64,000 nt of DNA from DASQLQ01 sp035629935 (lineage in GTDB: Bacteria; Actinomycetota; CADDZG01; WHSQ01): NCBI GenBank assembly GCA_035629935.1, contig DASQLQ010000048.1, positions 9,361-73,360 of the forward strand, in the 5' to 3' direction. Positions 54,657 through 63,215 of the stretch are shown here, one piece after another. Numbering within the stretch: the stretch's first letter is position 1; each line of letters opens with the position of its first letter. The position numbers were made by a program, and so were the translations under genes. The notes beneath the pieces were generated by a model that searched no databases, was not told the DNA's origin, and saw only the letters and a list, made by a program, of their open reading frames with translations.

Positions 54657-56254
54657 AACGAACACTTCCGTTCACCCGTCCTGTCGGTCGCCTGAACATC
54701 GATCACGATGCAGTGGCCGAATGCCGCGAACTGGCAGCCGAGATAGCGGCCCCGATCGAGGATCTGGCCCGCACCCACACCACCGTGTCGATCCAACGTG
54801 CTCTATTGCGCCTGGCCGGAGTCGACGGCGTGGTCGGAGAGGGCGCCGAGGGGGTTCCCATCCCGAATCTGGTCGTGGAGAAGATCGCCGAACAGGTCGG
54901 ACTCGACCGAGGCGTCGCCATCCCGTTCTTCCACGCGGTCGAGTCGGGATGCGGGCACATCCAGTCGGAAGCAGAGCGGATCGCGTCGGGCGAAAGGGTC
55001 CCCGAGTGGCCGGAGGACTTCGACCTCGACATAGCGATGGAAAGAGCTAAGCAGGAAGCTGCGATCGCGATCGATCGGGTGGCCGCGGCGAAGGAGTCTC
55101 GCACCGAAGCCATCGCACGCACGGGCGAGGCCGACAAACCTTGGTTCTACGAGATCGTAGCTACAGGCAACATCCACGAAGACATCCCCCAAGCCCAGGC
55201 TGCCGCGCGCGAAGGCTGCGATGTCGTTGCCGTGATCCGCTCTACGGGTCAGTCCCTGATCGACTATGTCCCGTACGGCGCGACCACGGAGGGATTCGCG
55301 GGGACGTTCGCCACTCAGGAGAACTTCCGCTTGATGCGTGCCGCTCTCGACGAGGTGTCGGCGGAGCTGGGCCGGTACATCCGACTGACAAACTACGCCA
55401 GCGGTCTGTGCATGCCGGAGATCGCGGTGATAGCCGCCACCGAACGACTCGACATGATGCTCAACGACTGCATGTACGGGATCATCTTCAGAGACATCAA
55501 CATGCAGCGGACGTTCGTGGACCAGCACTTCTCCCGGATGATCCACGCCTTGGCCGGGATCATCATCAACACAGGTGAAGACAACTATCTAACGACGGCC
55601 GACGCGGTCGATTCGGCCCACACCGTCCTCGCCTCTCAATTCCTCAACGAGCGTCTGGCCTACACGGCAGGGCTGCCCGCGGAGCAGATGGGCCTCGGCC
55701 ACGCGTTCGAGATCGACCCGGCGCAACCAGGGCAGATCATGCTCGAGATCGCCCATGCGCAACTGATACGCGAGTGCTTCCCCGATGCTCCGCTGAAGTA
55801 CATGCCGCCGACGAAACACATGACGGGCAACGTTTTTCAGGGGTTCCTCTACGACGGGATGTTCAACCTGGTGGGTGCCCTGACGGGTCAGGACATCATT
55901 CTGCTCGGGATGATGACCGAAGGCGTTCACACGCCATTCCTCTCGGACCGGGATCTGGCGCTGGAGAACGCGAGCTACATATTCGGAGGTGCGAGTGCAC
56001 TCGCGGGCGAGATGCGATTCGAGTCAGGCGGTCAGGTCGAGCGAAGGGCGAACCAGGTCCTCGAAGAGTGCCGCCAGATGCTTCGCAAGGTTGCCGACAT
56101 CGGGATGTTCGCCGCGATCGAGGCGGGGATGTTCGCCGACACGGTACGTACGCGCGATGGGGGCCGCGGACTGGATGGGGTCGTGAAGAAGGCAGAGGGT
56201 TACTTCGACCCGTTCGGAGAGCAACTGGCCGACCGCGTTGGGGTGAAGGTCTGA
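54653..56254 (+). CDS. kamD: Lysine 5,6-aminomutase alpha subunit KamD
   Basis: Large subunit of the adenosylcobalamin- and PLP-dependent mutase that turns beta-lysine into 3,5-diaminohexanoate (and D-lysine into 2,5-diaminohexanoate). Typical segments: VVAVIRSTGQSLIDYVPYGA, FRLMRAALDEVSAELGRYIR, LCMPEIAVIAATERLDMMLN, PPTKHMTGNVFQGFLYDGMF. Length of 533 aa fits the family (about 516). GTG 54653 overlaps the amidohydrolase stop; it shares one base with kamE. Confidence 0.95.
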   Translation: MKRTLPFTRPVGRLNIDHDAVAECRELAAEIAAPIEDLARTHTTVSIQRALLRLAGVDGVVGEGAEGVPIPNLVVEKIAEQVGLDRGVAIPFFHAVESGCGHIQSEAERIASGERVPEWPEDFDLDIAMERAKQEAAIAIDRVAAAKESRTEAIARTGEADKPWFYEIVATGNIHEDIPQAQAAAREGCDVVAVIRSTGQSLIDYVPYGATTEGFAGTFATQENFRLMRAALDEVSAELGRYIRLTNYASGLCMPEIAVIAATERLDMMLNDCMYGIIFRDINMQRTFVDQHFSRMIHALAGIIINTGEDNYLTTADAVDSAHTVLASQFLNERLAYTAGLPAEQMGLGHAFEIDPAQPGQIMLEIAHAQLIRECFPDAPLKYMPPTKHMTGNVFQGFLYDGMFNLVGALTGQDIILLGMMTEGVHTPFLSDRDLALENASYIFGGASALAGEMRFESGGQVERRANQVLEECRQMLRKVADIGMFAAIEAGMFADTVRTRDGGRGLDGVVKKAEGYFDPFGEQLADRVGVKV

Positions 56255-56985
56255 TGACTGCCATCAAGCCGTACGGAGATGCGACCGATGATGGGATGGT
56301 GCAACTCTCGTTCACCTTGCCGATCGCCGCGGGGGAGCGCGCGTCGCGCTCGGCCCTCGAGCTGGCTCAAACGATGGGCTTCACCCGCGTCCAGGTCGTG
56401 CACATGAAAGCGATGGGCCCCGACTTCACGTTCTTCGTCGTCTATGGAGCCACGGAGCATTCCGTCGACCCCGCCACCATCAGTGTGGTCGAGCGGGACT
56501 TCCCCGACCTTTCGTATCAAGAGGTGAACCGGATGATCCAGAAGCGCCTCAACCGGCGCCTGGTGGTCGTGGGAGCCTGCACCGGCACCGACGCTCACAC
56601 GGTCGGGCTCGACGCGATCCTGTCGATGAAGGGATTCGCGGGGGACCACGGTCTCGAATACTTCACGGGCTTCGACGTCGTGAACATGGGGGCCCAGGTG
56701 GCGCCCGAGGACGTGGCGGCCGCGGCCACCAGCAACCAGGCCGATGCAGTGCTTATCTCTCAGGTCGTAACGCAGCGCGACGCTCATATCCACCACCTCA
56801 GCGAGGTTCGCGCCGCGCTGGAGGAAGCCGGCGTCCGCGACCGCGTTCTGTTGATCGGCGGCGGTCCCCGGTTCAACCCGGATCAAGCCGGGGAACTGGG
56901 CTACGACCGCATCTTCGGCCGCGGAACCAAGCCGTCGGAGGTTGCCTCCTACCTCGCCTGGGCAGTCGATAAGGGGGCGGCGTGA
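56254..56985 (+). CDS. kamE: Lysine 5,6-aminomutase beta subunit KamE
   Basis: Cobalamin-binding small subunit (243 aa). The base-off B12 motif D113-A-H115-T-V-G118 is present, and K126, eleven residues after H115, occupies the spacing of the PLP-binding lysine (H133 to K144 in the studied clostridial enzyme). The Rossmann domain continues with [19 protein letters not shown] and [22 protein letters not shown] 56254 overlaps the kamD TGA; the stop overlaps kal by 4 bases. Confidence 0.95.
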   Translation: MTAIKPYGDATDDGMVQLSFTLPIAAGERASRSALELAQTMGFTRVQVVHMKAMGPDFTFFVVYGATEHSVDPATISVVERDFPDLSYQEVNRMIQKRLNRRLVVVGACTGTDAHTVGLDAILSMKGFAGDHGLEYFTGFDVVNMGAQVAPEDVAAAATSNQADAVLISQVVTQRDAHIHHLSEVRAALEEAGVRDRVLLIGGGPRFNPDQAGELGYDRIFGRGTKPSEVASYLAWAVDKGAA

Positions 56986-57392
56986 CCGATCGCATCTCGG
57001 CCAGCCTCCGCTTACGCATGTCGTCGGTGGACGCTCATTACGGCGGGAACCTCGTTGCCGGCGGCCGCCTGATGGAATTGATAGGGGACGTCGCTACGGA
57101 GTTGTGCATCCGATCCGATGGGGACGAAGGCCTTCTCGCCGGCTACTCCTCGGTCGAGTTCCTGGCCCCCGTTCAGGCCGGCGATTTCCTCGAGGTCCAC
57201 GGAGTCATCGTTGCCGCAGGTCAGAGCAGCCGGAAGATGGAGTTCGAGGTCCTCAGATACGCTAGCCCCCGGACGGACGTTTCGGATTCGGCGGCAGATC
57301 TGCTTGATCAGCCCGAAGTGGTTGCGAAAGCGACCGGAACTTGTGTAGTTAAGAAGGATCGGCAACGCAGCACCGAAGGGAGTGGTGCATGA
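56982..57392 (+). CDS. kal: 3-aminobutyryl-CoA ammonia lyase Kal
   Basis: Hot-dog-fold enzyme that removes ammonia from 3-aminobutyryl-CoA to give crotonyl-CoA. The segments [40 protein letters not shown] and [19 protein letters not shown] fit Kal. Length is 136 aa. GTG start overlaps kamE; TGA overlaps the HAD gene ATG. Hot-dog proteins are hard to assign by sequence alone, but the context makes this call strong. Confidence 0.9.
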   Translation: MTDRISASLRLRMSSVDAHYGGNLVAGGRLMELIGDVATELCIRSDGDEGLLAGYSSVEFLAPVQAGDFLEVHGVIVAAGQSSRKMEFEVLRYASPRTDVSDSAADLLDQPEVVAKATGTCVVKKDRQRSTEGSGA

Positions 57393-58111
57393 AAAGAGTG
57401 GATGGCATCCGAGCAGTCACATATGACTGCTGGGGAACGCTTCTCAAGGATCGGGATTGGGAGGGCGCGATGGCACTTCGCCAAAGCGCCCTTCGTCGCG
57501 TCTTGGACCTATCCGAGGACAGTGCGCGTCAACTCATGGAAGAGGCCTGGGCCCATCACGATGAGGCCTGGAAGCAGGTCGAGACTTTCGGGGCCGGCCG
57601 AATGGCCGCCTATTGCCTCGAGGCCAGAGGGATCGACGACACGGACGCCATCAAGAAGCTCACGGAGGAATTCGAAACGGCGAGCCTCCAGACCGGCGTC
57701 GACGCCGTCGACGGAACCCGCGAGACCTTGGCCGGGCTGCAGAAGGCAGAGATACGACTGGGCCTGGTGTGCGACACGGGTTTCACTCCCGGCCGCGTGG
57801 TTCGTGACCTCTTGGCCGACAACGGTCTGATCGAGTTCCTGGAGGTGCTCTGTTTCTCCGACGAGGTCGGCGTCCCGAAGCCGGGGGAAGAGATCTTCGA
57901 CAAGGCTCTTGCCGAGCTAGGGGTACGTCCACCCGAGGCGGTTCATGTAGGCGACCTCAAGCGCACGGATATCGCCGGTGCTCATAACGTCGGGATGCAT
58001 GCGGTCAGATTTCGCGGGGTGCATGACGATCAATCAGACACCGGCGAGGCGCGTTGCGTTATCGATCGTCACGAAGAGATATTCGGGATCCTCGGCATTG
58101 TCGACGTTTAG
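57389..58111 (+). CDS. HAD-family hydrolase at the end of the lysine operon
   Basis: Haloacid-dehalogenase-type phosphatase (240 aa): motif I variant [13 protein letters not shown], with the nucleophile Asp; motif [22 protein letters not shown]; motif III lysine in [20 protein letters not shown]; motif [22 protein letters not shown]. Cap type C1. Coupled to kal by ATGA. Its substrate is unknown; a house-cleaning phosphatase of a pathway metabolite is inference. Convergent with pyk, stops overlapping by 4 bases. Confidence 0.88.
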   Translation: MKRVDGIRAVTYDCWGTLLKDRDWEGAMALRQSALRRVLDLSEDSARQLMEEAWAHHDEAWKQVETFGAGRMAAYCLEARGIDDTDAIKKLTEEFETASLQTGVDAVDGTRETLAGLQKAEIRLGLVCDTGFTPGRVVRDLLADNGLIEFLEVLCFSDEVGVPKPGEEIFDKALAELGVRPPEAVHVGDLKRTDIAGAHNVGMHAVRFRGVHDDQSDTGEARCVIDRHEEIFGILGIVDV

Positions 58112-59541
58112 ATCTCGACTACCTGCATCAGGTCGGTACCGCCTACCCGACCAACGCTGCCCGAGACGACTACCACTCGGTCGCCCTTGGACACGAGGTT
58201 GAGTTCCAATGCACGTGCTACCGACCGCTCCACGACGAGACCGTCTTCGTTGATCGCGTCCATCTCGACGGGGTGCACGCCCCACGTGAGACACAGCGCA
58301 GCGACACCGCTGGTCTCGGAGCTCAGCGCGACGATCTGAGCCTCGGGTCGGAAAGCCGCCACACGACGCGAGGTGGCGCCGCTCCGGGTGGGGCACAGGA
58401 TCGCGGTGGCGCCAACGTCTTCGGCCGCGAGCGTGGCGGCGTGCGCGACCGCCCAGGAAACCGGATCGGCCAACGGTCCCTCGTGAACAGGAGCCACACG
58501 CATGGCGGGGGATCGTTCGGCGGCGCGGATGATCTTGACCATCGTCTCGACCACGCGGACGGGGTGGTCGCCGACCGCGGTCTCCTCCGAGAGCATCACC
58601 GCGTCGGTTCCTTCTCTCACGGCGTTCGCCACATCCGTGACCTCTGCTCGCGTGGGCAGGGGTGACCGGGTCATCGACTCCAGCAGTTGGGTGGCGGTGA
58701 TGACCGGGGTCGCCGCCCGGTTACAAGCCTCGATGACGCTTCGCTGGATCTCAGGGACGTCTTCGAGCGCGATCTGGATGCCGAGATCGCCCCGCGCAAC
58801 CATGACGGCGTCGGCTTCTCGGACCACATCATCGAGGTTCTCGACCGCGGCCCGAGTTTCGATCTTCGCCACTATGAAGGGGGAGTAGCCAGATGGCAAT
58901 GCATCTCGCAGCTGGCGGACATCCGCTCCATTCCGGATGAACGACAATCCGAGCAGCTGGATGTCGAGCTCGGCGGCCGTTTGGAGCGCGATGCGGTCCC
59001 GGTCGGTCAATGGTTCGAAGAAACGTTCGGCCGCTAGGAAGTGCATCCCCTTACCGGAGCGGAGGGTGCCGCCTCTCATAACTTCCGTCACGACTTCGTC
59101 GCTGCCCACCGATCGGACCTTCAGAACTATCGCCCCGTCGGCAAGGAATATCTCGTCGCCGAATGCGACCATCTGAGGCAGGTTCGGTACCGACGTGCCG
59201 ACCCGGTTCCATTCGCCCTCGATATCCGTGGAGACGAGCACGCACTCATTTCCGCTCTTCAGCCTTACCTCGCCGTCCTTGATACGGCCGGTACGCATCT
59301 TCGGGCCGGGCAGATCCCCCAGGAGCCCTATCTGGCGACCGGCTTCTTCGGCTGCTTGCCTGACCTGCGCAGCCGCCCGTCGGTGTTCATCGACGTTGCC
59401 GTGGGCGAAGTTGATCCGAGCTACGTCGACGCCGGCTTCGATCAGGTTCTTGAGAGTCAGGGGGTCGGAAGCGCTGGGCCCGAGGGTAGCCACGATCTTG
59501 GCCCCCCGGCTCCGCGACCATGTCCCGGTCTCCTCGATCAT
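58108..59541 (-). CDS. pyk: Pyruvate kinase
   Basis: Final step of glycolysis, phosphoenolpyruvate plus ADP to pyruvate plus ATP. N-terminal SRGAKIVATLGPSASDPLTL, ARINFAHGNVDEHRRAAAQV, active-site lysine/glutamate in FIVAKIETRAAVENLDDVVR, and VMVARGDLGIQIALEDVPEI, followed by TRAEVTDVANAVREGTDAVM. The C-terminal regulatory domain is present (CPTRSGATSRRVAAFRPEAQ). Length is 477 aa. Effector control is not visible. Confidence 0.97.
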   Translation of the reverse strand: MIEETGTWSRSRGAKIVATLGPSASDPLTLKNLIEAGVDVARINFAHGNVDEHRRAAAQVRQAAEEAGRQIGLLGDLPGPKMRTGRIKDGEVRLKSGNECVLVSTDIEGEWNRVGTSVPNLPQMVAFGDEIFLADGAIVLKVRSVGSDEVVTEVMRGGTLRSGKGMHFLAAERFFEPLTDRDRIALQTAAELDIQLLGLSFIRNGADVRQLRDALPSGYSPFIVAKIETRAAVENLDDVVREADAVMVARGDLGIQIALEDVPEIQRSVIEACNRAATPVITATQLLESMTRSPLPTRAEVTDVANAVREGTDAVMLSEETAVGDHPVRVVETMVKIIRAAERSPAMRVAPVHEGPLADPVSWAVAHAATLAAEDVGATAILCPTRSGATSRRVAAFRPEAQIVALSSETSGVAALCLTWGVHPVEMDAINEDGLVVERSVARALELNLVSKGDRVVVVSGSVGRVGGTDLMQVVEI

Positions 59542-59566
59542 CTAGTCGACCGGGGCCGGACCTGCT

Positions 59567-59776
59567 CTATGAAGCTGCTCTGACAACGAGGTTGTCGAGC
59601 AATCTCTGAGTTGCGCCGGCGATCTCGGCCACGGCGGAATCGAAAACCTCCTGGTTGGCGCGCGATGGCTTGCGGTAGCCACTGATCTTGCGCACGAACT
59701 GAAGGGCAGCTGCTTCGATGTCCTCACCGGTCACCGGCTCCTCCGCGTCGCGGAGAGTTTTGATGCTTCTGCACAT
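59567..59776 (-). CDS. DUF2277 family protein
   Basis: Small conserved protein of unknown function (69 aa). Family pattern: MCRSIKTLRDAEEPVTGEDI, EAAALQFVRKISGYRKPSRA and NQEVFDSAVAEIAGATQRLL. Mostly helical. Found in many actinobacteria and proteobacteria as a stand-alone gene. Lies 25 bases upstream of pyk on the same strand, so may share its transcript. Confidence 0.88.
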   Translation of the reverse strand: MCRSIKTLRDAEEPVTGEDIEAAALQFVRKISGYRKPSRANQEVFDSAVAEIAGATQRLLDNLVVRAAS

Positions 59777-59813
59777 GCAGCGACTCTAATCCCAGCGCAG
59801 TAAGTTTTGGTCG

Positions 59814-60938
59814 ATGTCTGACACCAGAAGGAAGAGGGTGGTTGGCCTGCTGGTACTTGCCGGCCTCTCCGCCTCGACCCTCTCGATGGGCCGGTTCCTT
59901 ATCCCCGCCCGGGCCCAAGGTGGTACCTGCGAACGAGACAACTCGTGGGGGATATTCCGCGTCAAGTGGACCAGGGAGGTCGTCGAGTTGACCAACCAAC
60001 ATCGTGAGAAGCAGGGGCTGGACGAGCTTTCCGTCTCCCGACCCTTGACCAGATCGGCATCGTGGAAGTCGGCCCACATGGCGGAATACGAATACCTGGA
60101 GCACGACGATCCGGCACCGCCCGAGGAGCGCTCGTGGGACGAACGTGTGGAGGACTGCGGCTACTTCGGTGGATCGGGAGAGAACATCGCGTACGGCTAT
60201 CGGAGTCCGAAGGCGGTGATGGAAGGCTGGCTCAACTCACCGGGACACCGCGCCAATATCGAGCGAGAGACCTACACCACGATCGGGGTCGGGGCGATCA
60301 CTAACGATGACGGAACCACCTACTGGACGCAGAACTTTGGTTCGGAGGACGCCTCCGAGGACGATTCGCACAATGCGCCGGAACCGCAGGACGACCGCGT
60401 TGAGGGGGCCGAGGACCAGGCTCTGGCCATTCGACCGTTGGCCAACGATCTCGATCCCGATGGCGACCCGATGGAGATGGAGATCACGGCCGGGCCTACC
60501 AACGGCTCTGTTCGCGTCTCGATAGACGGGGTCGTCGGTTACTCGCCCGATCCCGACTACTTCGGCACCGACTCATTCACGTACACGGTCACCGATGTCT
60601 TCGGCTTCGCGTCAGAGGCCCAGGTGGCGATCACGGTCGCGCCGGTCAACGATCGGCCGTCGGTCGGGGGAGAGACCAAGAAGATCGCATCCGGAAAGGT
60701 GGTCGGCATCGGCGTCTTAGGCAACGACTCCGACGTCGAGGGAGATGCATTGCGTCTCGATGGGATCGTGCGAGGGCCCCGGCGGGGCGAGATCATCGAC
60801 ATCGATGAGCGCTCGGGGATCATCACCTACCGCGCTCCCAAGTCGGCTGCTGGTCGGCGAGATCGGATCGTTTACCGGGTCACCGATGGCAATGGTGGGT
60901 CGGCGAAGGGGACGCTGCGGCTGAACTTCAGGAGGTGA
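59814..60938 (+). CDS. Secreted CAP-domain protein with two cadherin/Ig-like repeats
   Basis: Exported protein, 374 aa. Signal peptide up to about residue 35 (hydrophobic core VVGLLVLAGLSASTLSM, site after Ala-Arg-Ala). A CAP (SCP/PR1) domain follows, about 52-175: LTNQHREKQGLDELSVSRPL, YLEHDDPAPPEE, SGENIAYGYRSPKAVMEGWL, NSPGHRANIERETYTTIGVG. Then two beta-sandwich repeats of the Asn-Asp-Xaa-Asp type (LANDLDPDGDPMEMEITAGP; LGNDSDVEGDALRLDGIVRG). CAP proteins bind lipids or cleave peptides; here unknown. Confidence 0.9.
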   Translation: MSDTRRKRVVGLLVLAGLSASTLSMGRFLIPARAQGGTCERDNSWGIFRVKWTREVVELTNQHREKQGLDELSVSRPLTRSASWKSAHMAEYEYLEHDDPAPPEERSWDERVEDCGYFGGSGENIAYGYRSPKAVMEGWLNSPGHRANIERETYTTIGVGAITNDDGTTYWTQNFGSEDASEDDSHNAPEPQDDRVEGAEDQALAIRPLANDLDPDGDPMEMEITAGPTNGSVRVSIDGVVGYSPDPDYFGTDSFTYTVTDVFGFASEAQVAITVAPVNDRPSVGGETKKIASGKVVGIGVLGNDSDVEGDALRLDGIVRGPRRGEIIDIDERSGIITYRAPKSAAGRRDRIVYRVTDGNGGSAKGTLRLNFRR

Positions 60939-60939
60939 T

Positions 60940-61866
60940 TCAACCTGCGATGCGGTTGCCGATGAGCAACCCGTAGTAGGCGAGTGGCATGGCCAGCAAG
61001 AAGGAATCCACACGATCCAGGATCCCGCCAAACCCGGGTAAGAGCGTTCCGGCGTCCTTGACGGCGAAGTCGCGCTTCACGAAGCTCTCGGTCAGGTCGC
61101 CCCAGAGTGCGCCGATGGCGATCACCAAGGTCATCGTGACGATCCCTGCGCCGGCCCACTCGGCAGGTATCGCTATCGACAGTAGAAGGACTCCGAGGAC
61201 CGCCCCAAGAACGTTACCGAGCACACCGGCCCACGTCTTTCCCGGACTGACCTTTGGAGCGAGTTTCGGGCCCTTCAAGAGCGAGCCGACTACGAAAGCA
61301 AGTACGTCCGACAATGCGACGGCTACCCCCACGATGAGCAGGAATTCACGGCCCCAGGACTCGACTCCCTTGATAAACACGAAATAAGCCATCGGCAAAC
61401 CGATGTAGATGTAACCGAACAGTGTCGCCGTGACCTGGCGATGCGCCCCTTCTACCCGGCCGGACACGATTGGCATGAGTGTCAAGAGCAGGAAGAACGC
61501 CAGCGGCAGCAGCAGCAGGAAACGAGGCACGAAGGCGGCGACGAGTAAACCGACCAGTGCCCATACGGCGAGTAGAACGGCGTACTTCCGGTCCATGCGA
61601 ACCAAGCGCCCGTACTCGGCGGACGCTTGCAGCGTTATGAAGGCGGCCAGTAAGAAGGCTGGAAAGCCGCCCGAGAACAGAGTGACGAGAAAGAGCGGGG
61701 CTATGACCGCCCACGATTTGATCCGGAGGAAAAGGGTGGCGTCGCGTAGCTCATTCCAAGGCTTGCGCTCGATCGCAACGACTGCCAGGACACCAACCAG
61801 CAGCAGGAGAGAGACCCTGGTCACCACTTGAATGAAGAGTTCGTTGGCAAAAGGATTAGCCGGCAC
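60940..61866 (-). CDS. cdsA: Phosphatidate cytidylyltransferase CdsA
   Basis: Membrane enzyme making CDP-diacylglycerol from phosphatidate and CTP. Multi-pass protein, 308 aa. The signature near the C terminus is intact: ESFVKRDFAVKDAGTLLPGF followed by GGILDRVDSFLLAMP, and PKVSPGKTWAGVLGNVLGAV. Third gene of a plsC-like, CDP-alcohol phosphotransferase, cdsA unit; overlaps the upstream gene by 11 bases. Confidence 0.94.
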   Translation of the reverse strand: MPANPFANELFIQVVTRVSLLLLVGVLAVVAIERKPWNELRDATLFLRIKSWAVIAPLFLVTLFSGGFPAFLLAAFITLQASAEYGRLVRMDRKYAVLLAVWALVGLLVAAFVPRFLLLLPLAFFLLLTLMPIVSGRVEGAHRQVTATLFGYIYIGLPMAYFVFIKGVESWGREFLLIVGVAVALSDVLAFVVGSLLKGPKLAPKVSPGKTWAGVLGNVLGAVLGVLLLSIAIPAEWAGAGIVTMTLVIAIGALWGDLTESFVKRDFAVKDAGTLLPGFGGILDRVDSFLLAMPLAYYGLLIGNRIAG

Positions 61867-62473
61867 GCTCGAGTTCCTCCTTCGCCTTGCGGTATCGATT
61901 CAGGGCGGTTATCACGGCACCTACTGCGATCACACCAAGGGCCCACTCGATCGCGGAGTTGTCAGTGAAGAAAGCGACGATCGAACCTAAGCCGATGACG
62001 GCCATCCGGTCGGGTTTGCCCATGGGTCCGTCGTAACGACGCGATCCTCCAGCTCCCTTTGCAGCGATGCCGATGAACGACGACAGCAAGGCCGCGGCCA
62101 GCGCCCCGAGAGAAAGAGCGAGGGGCACGTTCGGTACGAGGGCCGTGCCTGCGATGAACGCCGTATCCCCTATGCGATCGGCGATCTCGTTGTAGAGCTC
62201 TCCGGCCGGTCTACCTGAGTTCGTTCTCTCGGCCACGAGCCCGTCCAGCGCGTTGGCCGCCGTACGGACGAATGCGAGGACGGGGACCAGGAGCAACCAC
62301 AGCTCGGTCGAGTGGGAACCCAAGAAGCATCCCGCAGCTCCGAGGCTAGCGACTATCCCCACCGTCGTTATCTGGTCGGGCGTGGCTCCTCGGCGACCCA
62401 GGTAGTCGGCGACACCAGTCAGACCGGCGCGGAAGCGCGGTTTGATCGCGTAGATCCCCACCCCTACCCCCAC
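61856..62473 (-). CDS. CDP-alcohol phosphatidyltransferase, variant motif
   Basis: Integral membrane enzyme (205 aa, about six hydrophobic segments) that joins a CDP-activated lipid to an alcohol. The usual DxxDGxxAR-8-GxxxDxxxD motif appears as a variant: N-A-L-D-G-L-V-A-E-R, then G-E-L-Y-N-E-I-A-D-R-I-G-D. The first and third Asp are replaced by Asn, as in YnbA/YnjF-like proteins, so the product cannot be named. GTG at 62473 overlaps the acyltransferase 3' end. Confidence 0.83.
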   Translation of the reverse strand: MGVGVGIYAIKPRFRAGLTGVADYLGRRGATPDQITTVGIVASLGAAGCFLGSHSTELWLLLVPVLAFVRTAANALDGLVAERTNSGRPAGELYNEIADRIGDTAFIAGTALVPNVPLALSLGALAAALLSSFIGIAAKGAGGSRRYDGPMGKPDRMAVIGLGSIVAFFTDNSAIEWALGVIAVGAVITALNRYRKAKEELERAG

Positions 62474-63156
62474 CCCTCCGTTCGATCCATAACGTCCTCA
62501 CGCAGCGTGTTGTGCTCGGCTTGAGTCCGCCGAACGAGATCCTCGTAGTCATCCCCAGGCGCAACGGCGGAACCCACAGCGACTATGACGCCACTGGGCA
62601 GCGGAAGTTTCGACCCCTTGGGAAGAGTGTCTTGCAGGCCATGTAAGTAGAGGGGCACAACGCTGGTTCGAGCGTCGACGGCGACGAAAGCAAAGCCGGG
62701 CTTGAACAATGCCTGGTCCCCCCGAGTTCCCGAAGGGAACAGCAGCACCGACCATCCTTCCCCGGCGAGCCTCTTCAACAGATCCAGCGAAGTCCGGCTG
62801 GAGCCTCCCTCCCGCATGAACGGCACCGTCGATAGAGCGAGGGAAGCTAAACCACCAACCGTCTTGGAGCGATAGAAGTAATCCGCTGCGGCTGCCACGA
62901 CCAAGCGTCGTCGGATCCTTCGTCCCAACGCGGCAAGGACAACGGGCGCATCGAAGTGACTCTGGTGGTTGGCGACGAAGATGACCGGACCAGACAGCGC
63001 GGTCAGGCGGTCCTGATGGATCAACTGGATCGGCGATATGAATCGGACCGCCGGAACGAGAACCAAGGACTGCAGAACGGAGCGCGCGATCCTTGCGGTT
63101 CTTCCCCTTGCCCATCCCGGGTCACTTACCGAGCTCTCTTTACTGAAAGCCGCCAC
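62464..63156 (-). CDS. 1-acyl-glycerol-3-phosphate acyltransferase (PlsC-like)
   Basis: Acyltransferase of the PlsC family (230 aa). The catalytic motif is VIFVANHQSHFDAPVVLAAL (NHxSxxD type, His-Asp pair), and the phosphate-binding segment is LLFPSGTRGDQALFKPGFAF. A hydrophobic segment near residues 28-42 may anchor it to the membrane. First gene of a phospholipid unit with a CDP-alcohol phosphotransferase and cdsA. The substrate (lysophosphatidate or other) is inferred. Confidence 0.87.
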   Translation of the reverse strand: MAAFSKESSVSDPGWARGRTARIARSVLQSLVLVPAVRFISPIQLIHQDRLTALSGPVIFVANHQSHFDAPVVLAALGRRIRRRLVVAAAADYFYRSKTVGGLASLALSTVPFMREGGSSRTSLDLLKRLAGEGWSVLLFPSGTRGDQALFKPGFAFVAVDARTSVVPLYLHGLQDTLPKGSKLPLPSGVIVAVGSAVAPGDDYEDLVRRTQAEHNTLREDVMDRTEGWG

Positions 63157-63215
63157 CCCCTCCAGCCACGGTTGCGCCCACCTTACAAATGCCGGTTCTG
63201 GACTAGGGTTGGTGA

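Noticed and set aside
60929..60937. Perfect Shine-Dalgarno AGGAGGTGA
   Set aside because: It is the Arg-Arg-stop end of the CAP-domain gene; the only following plus-strand frame is eight codons, and the next gene is convergent.
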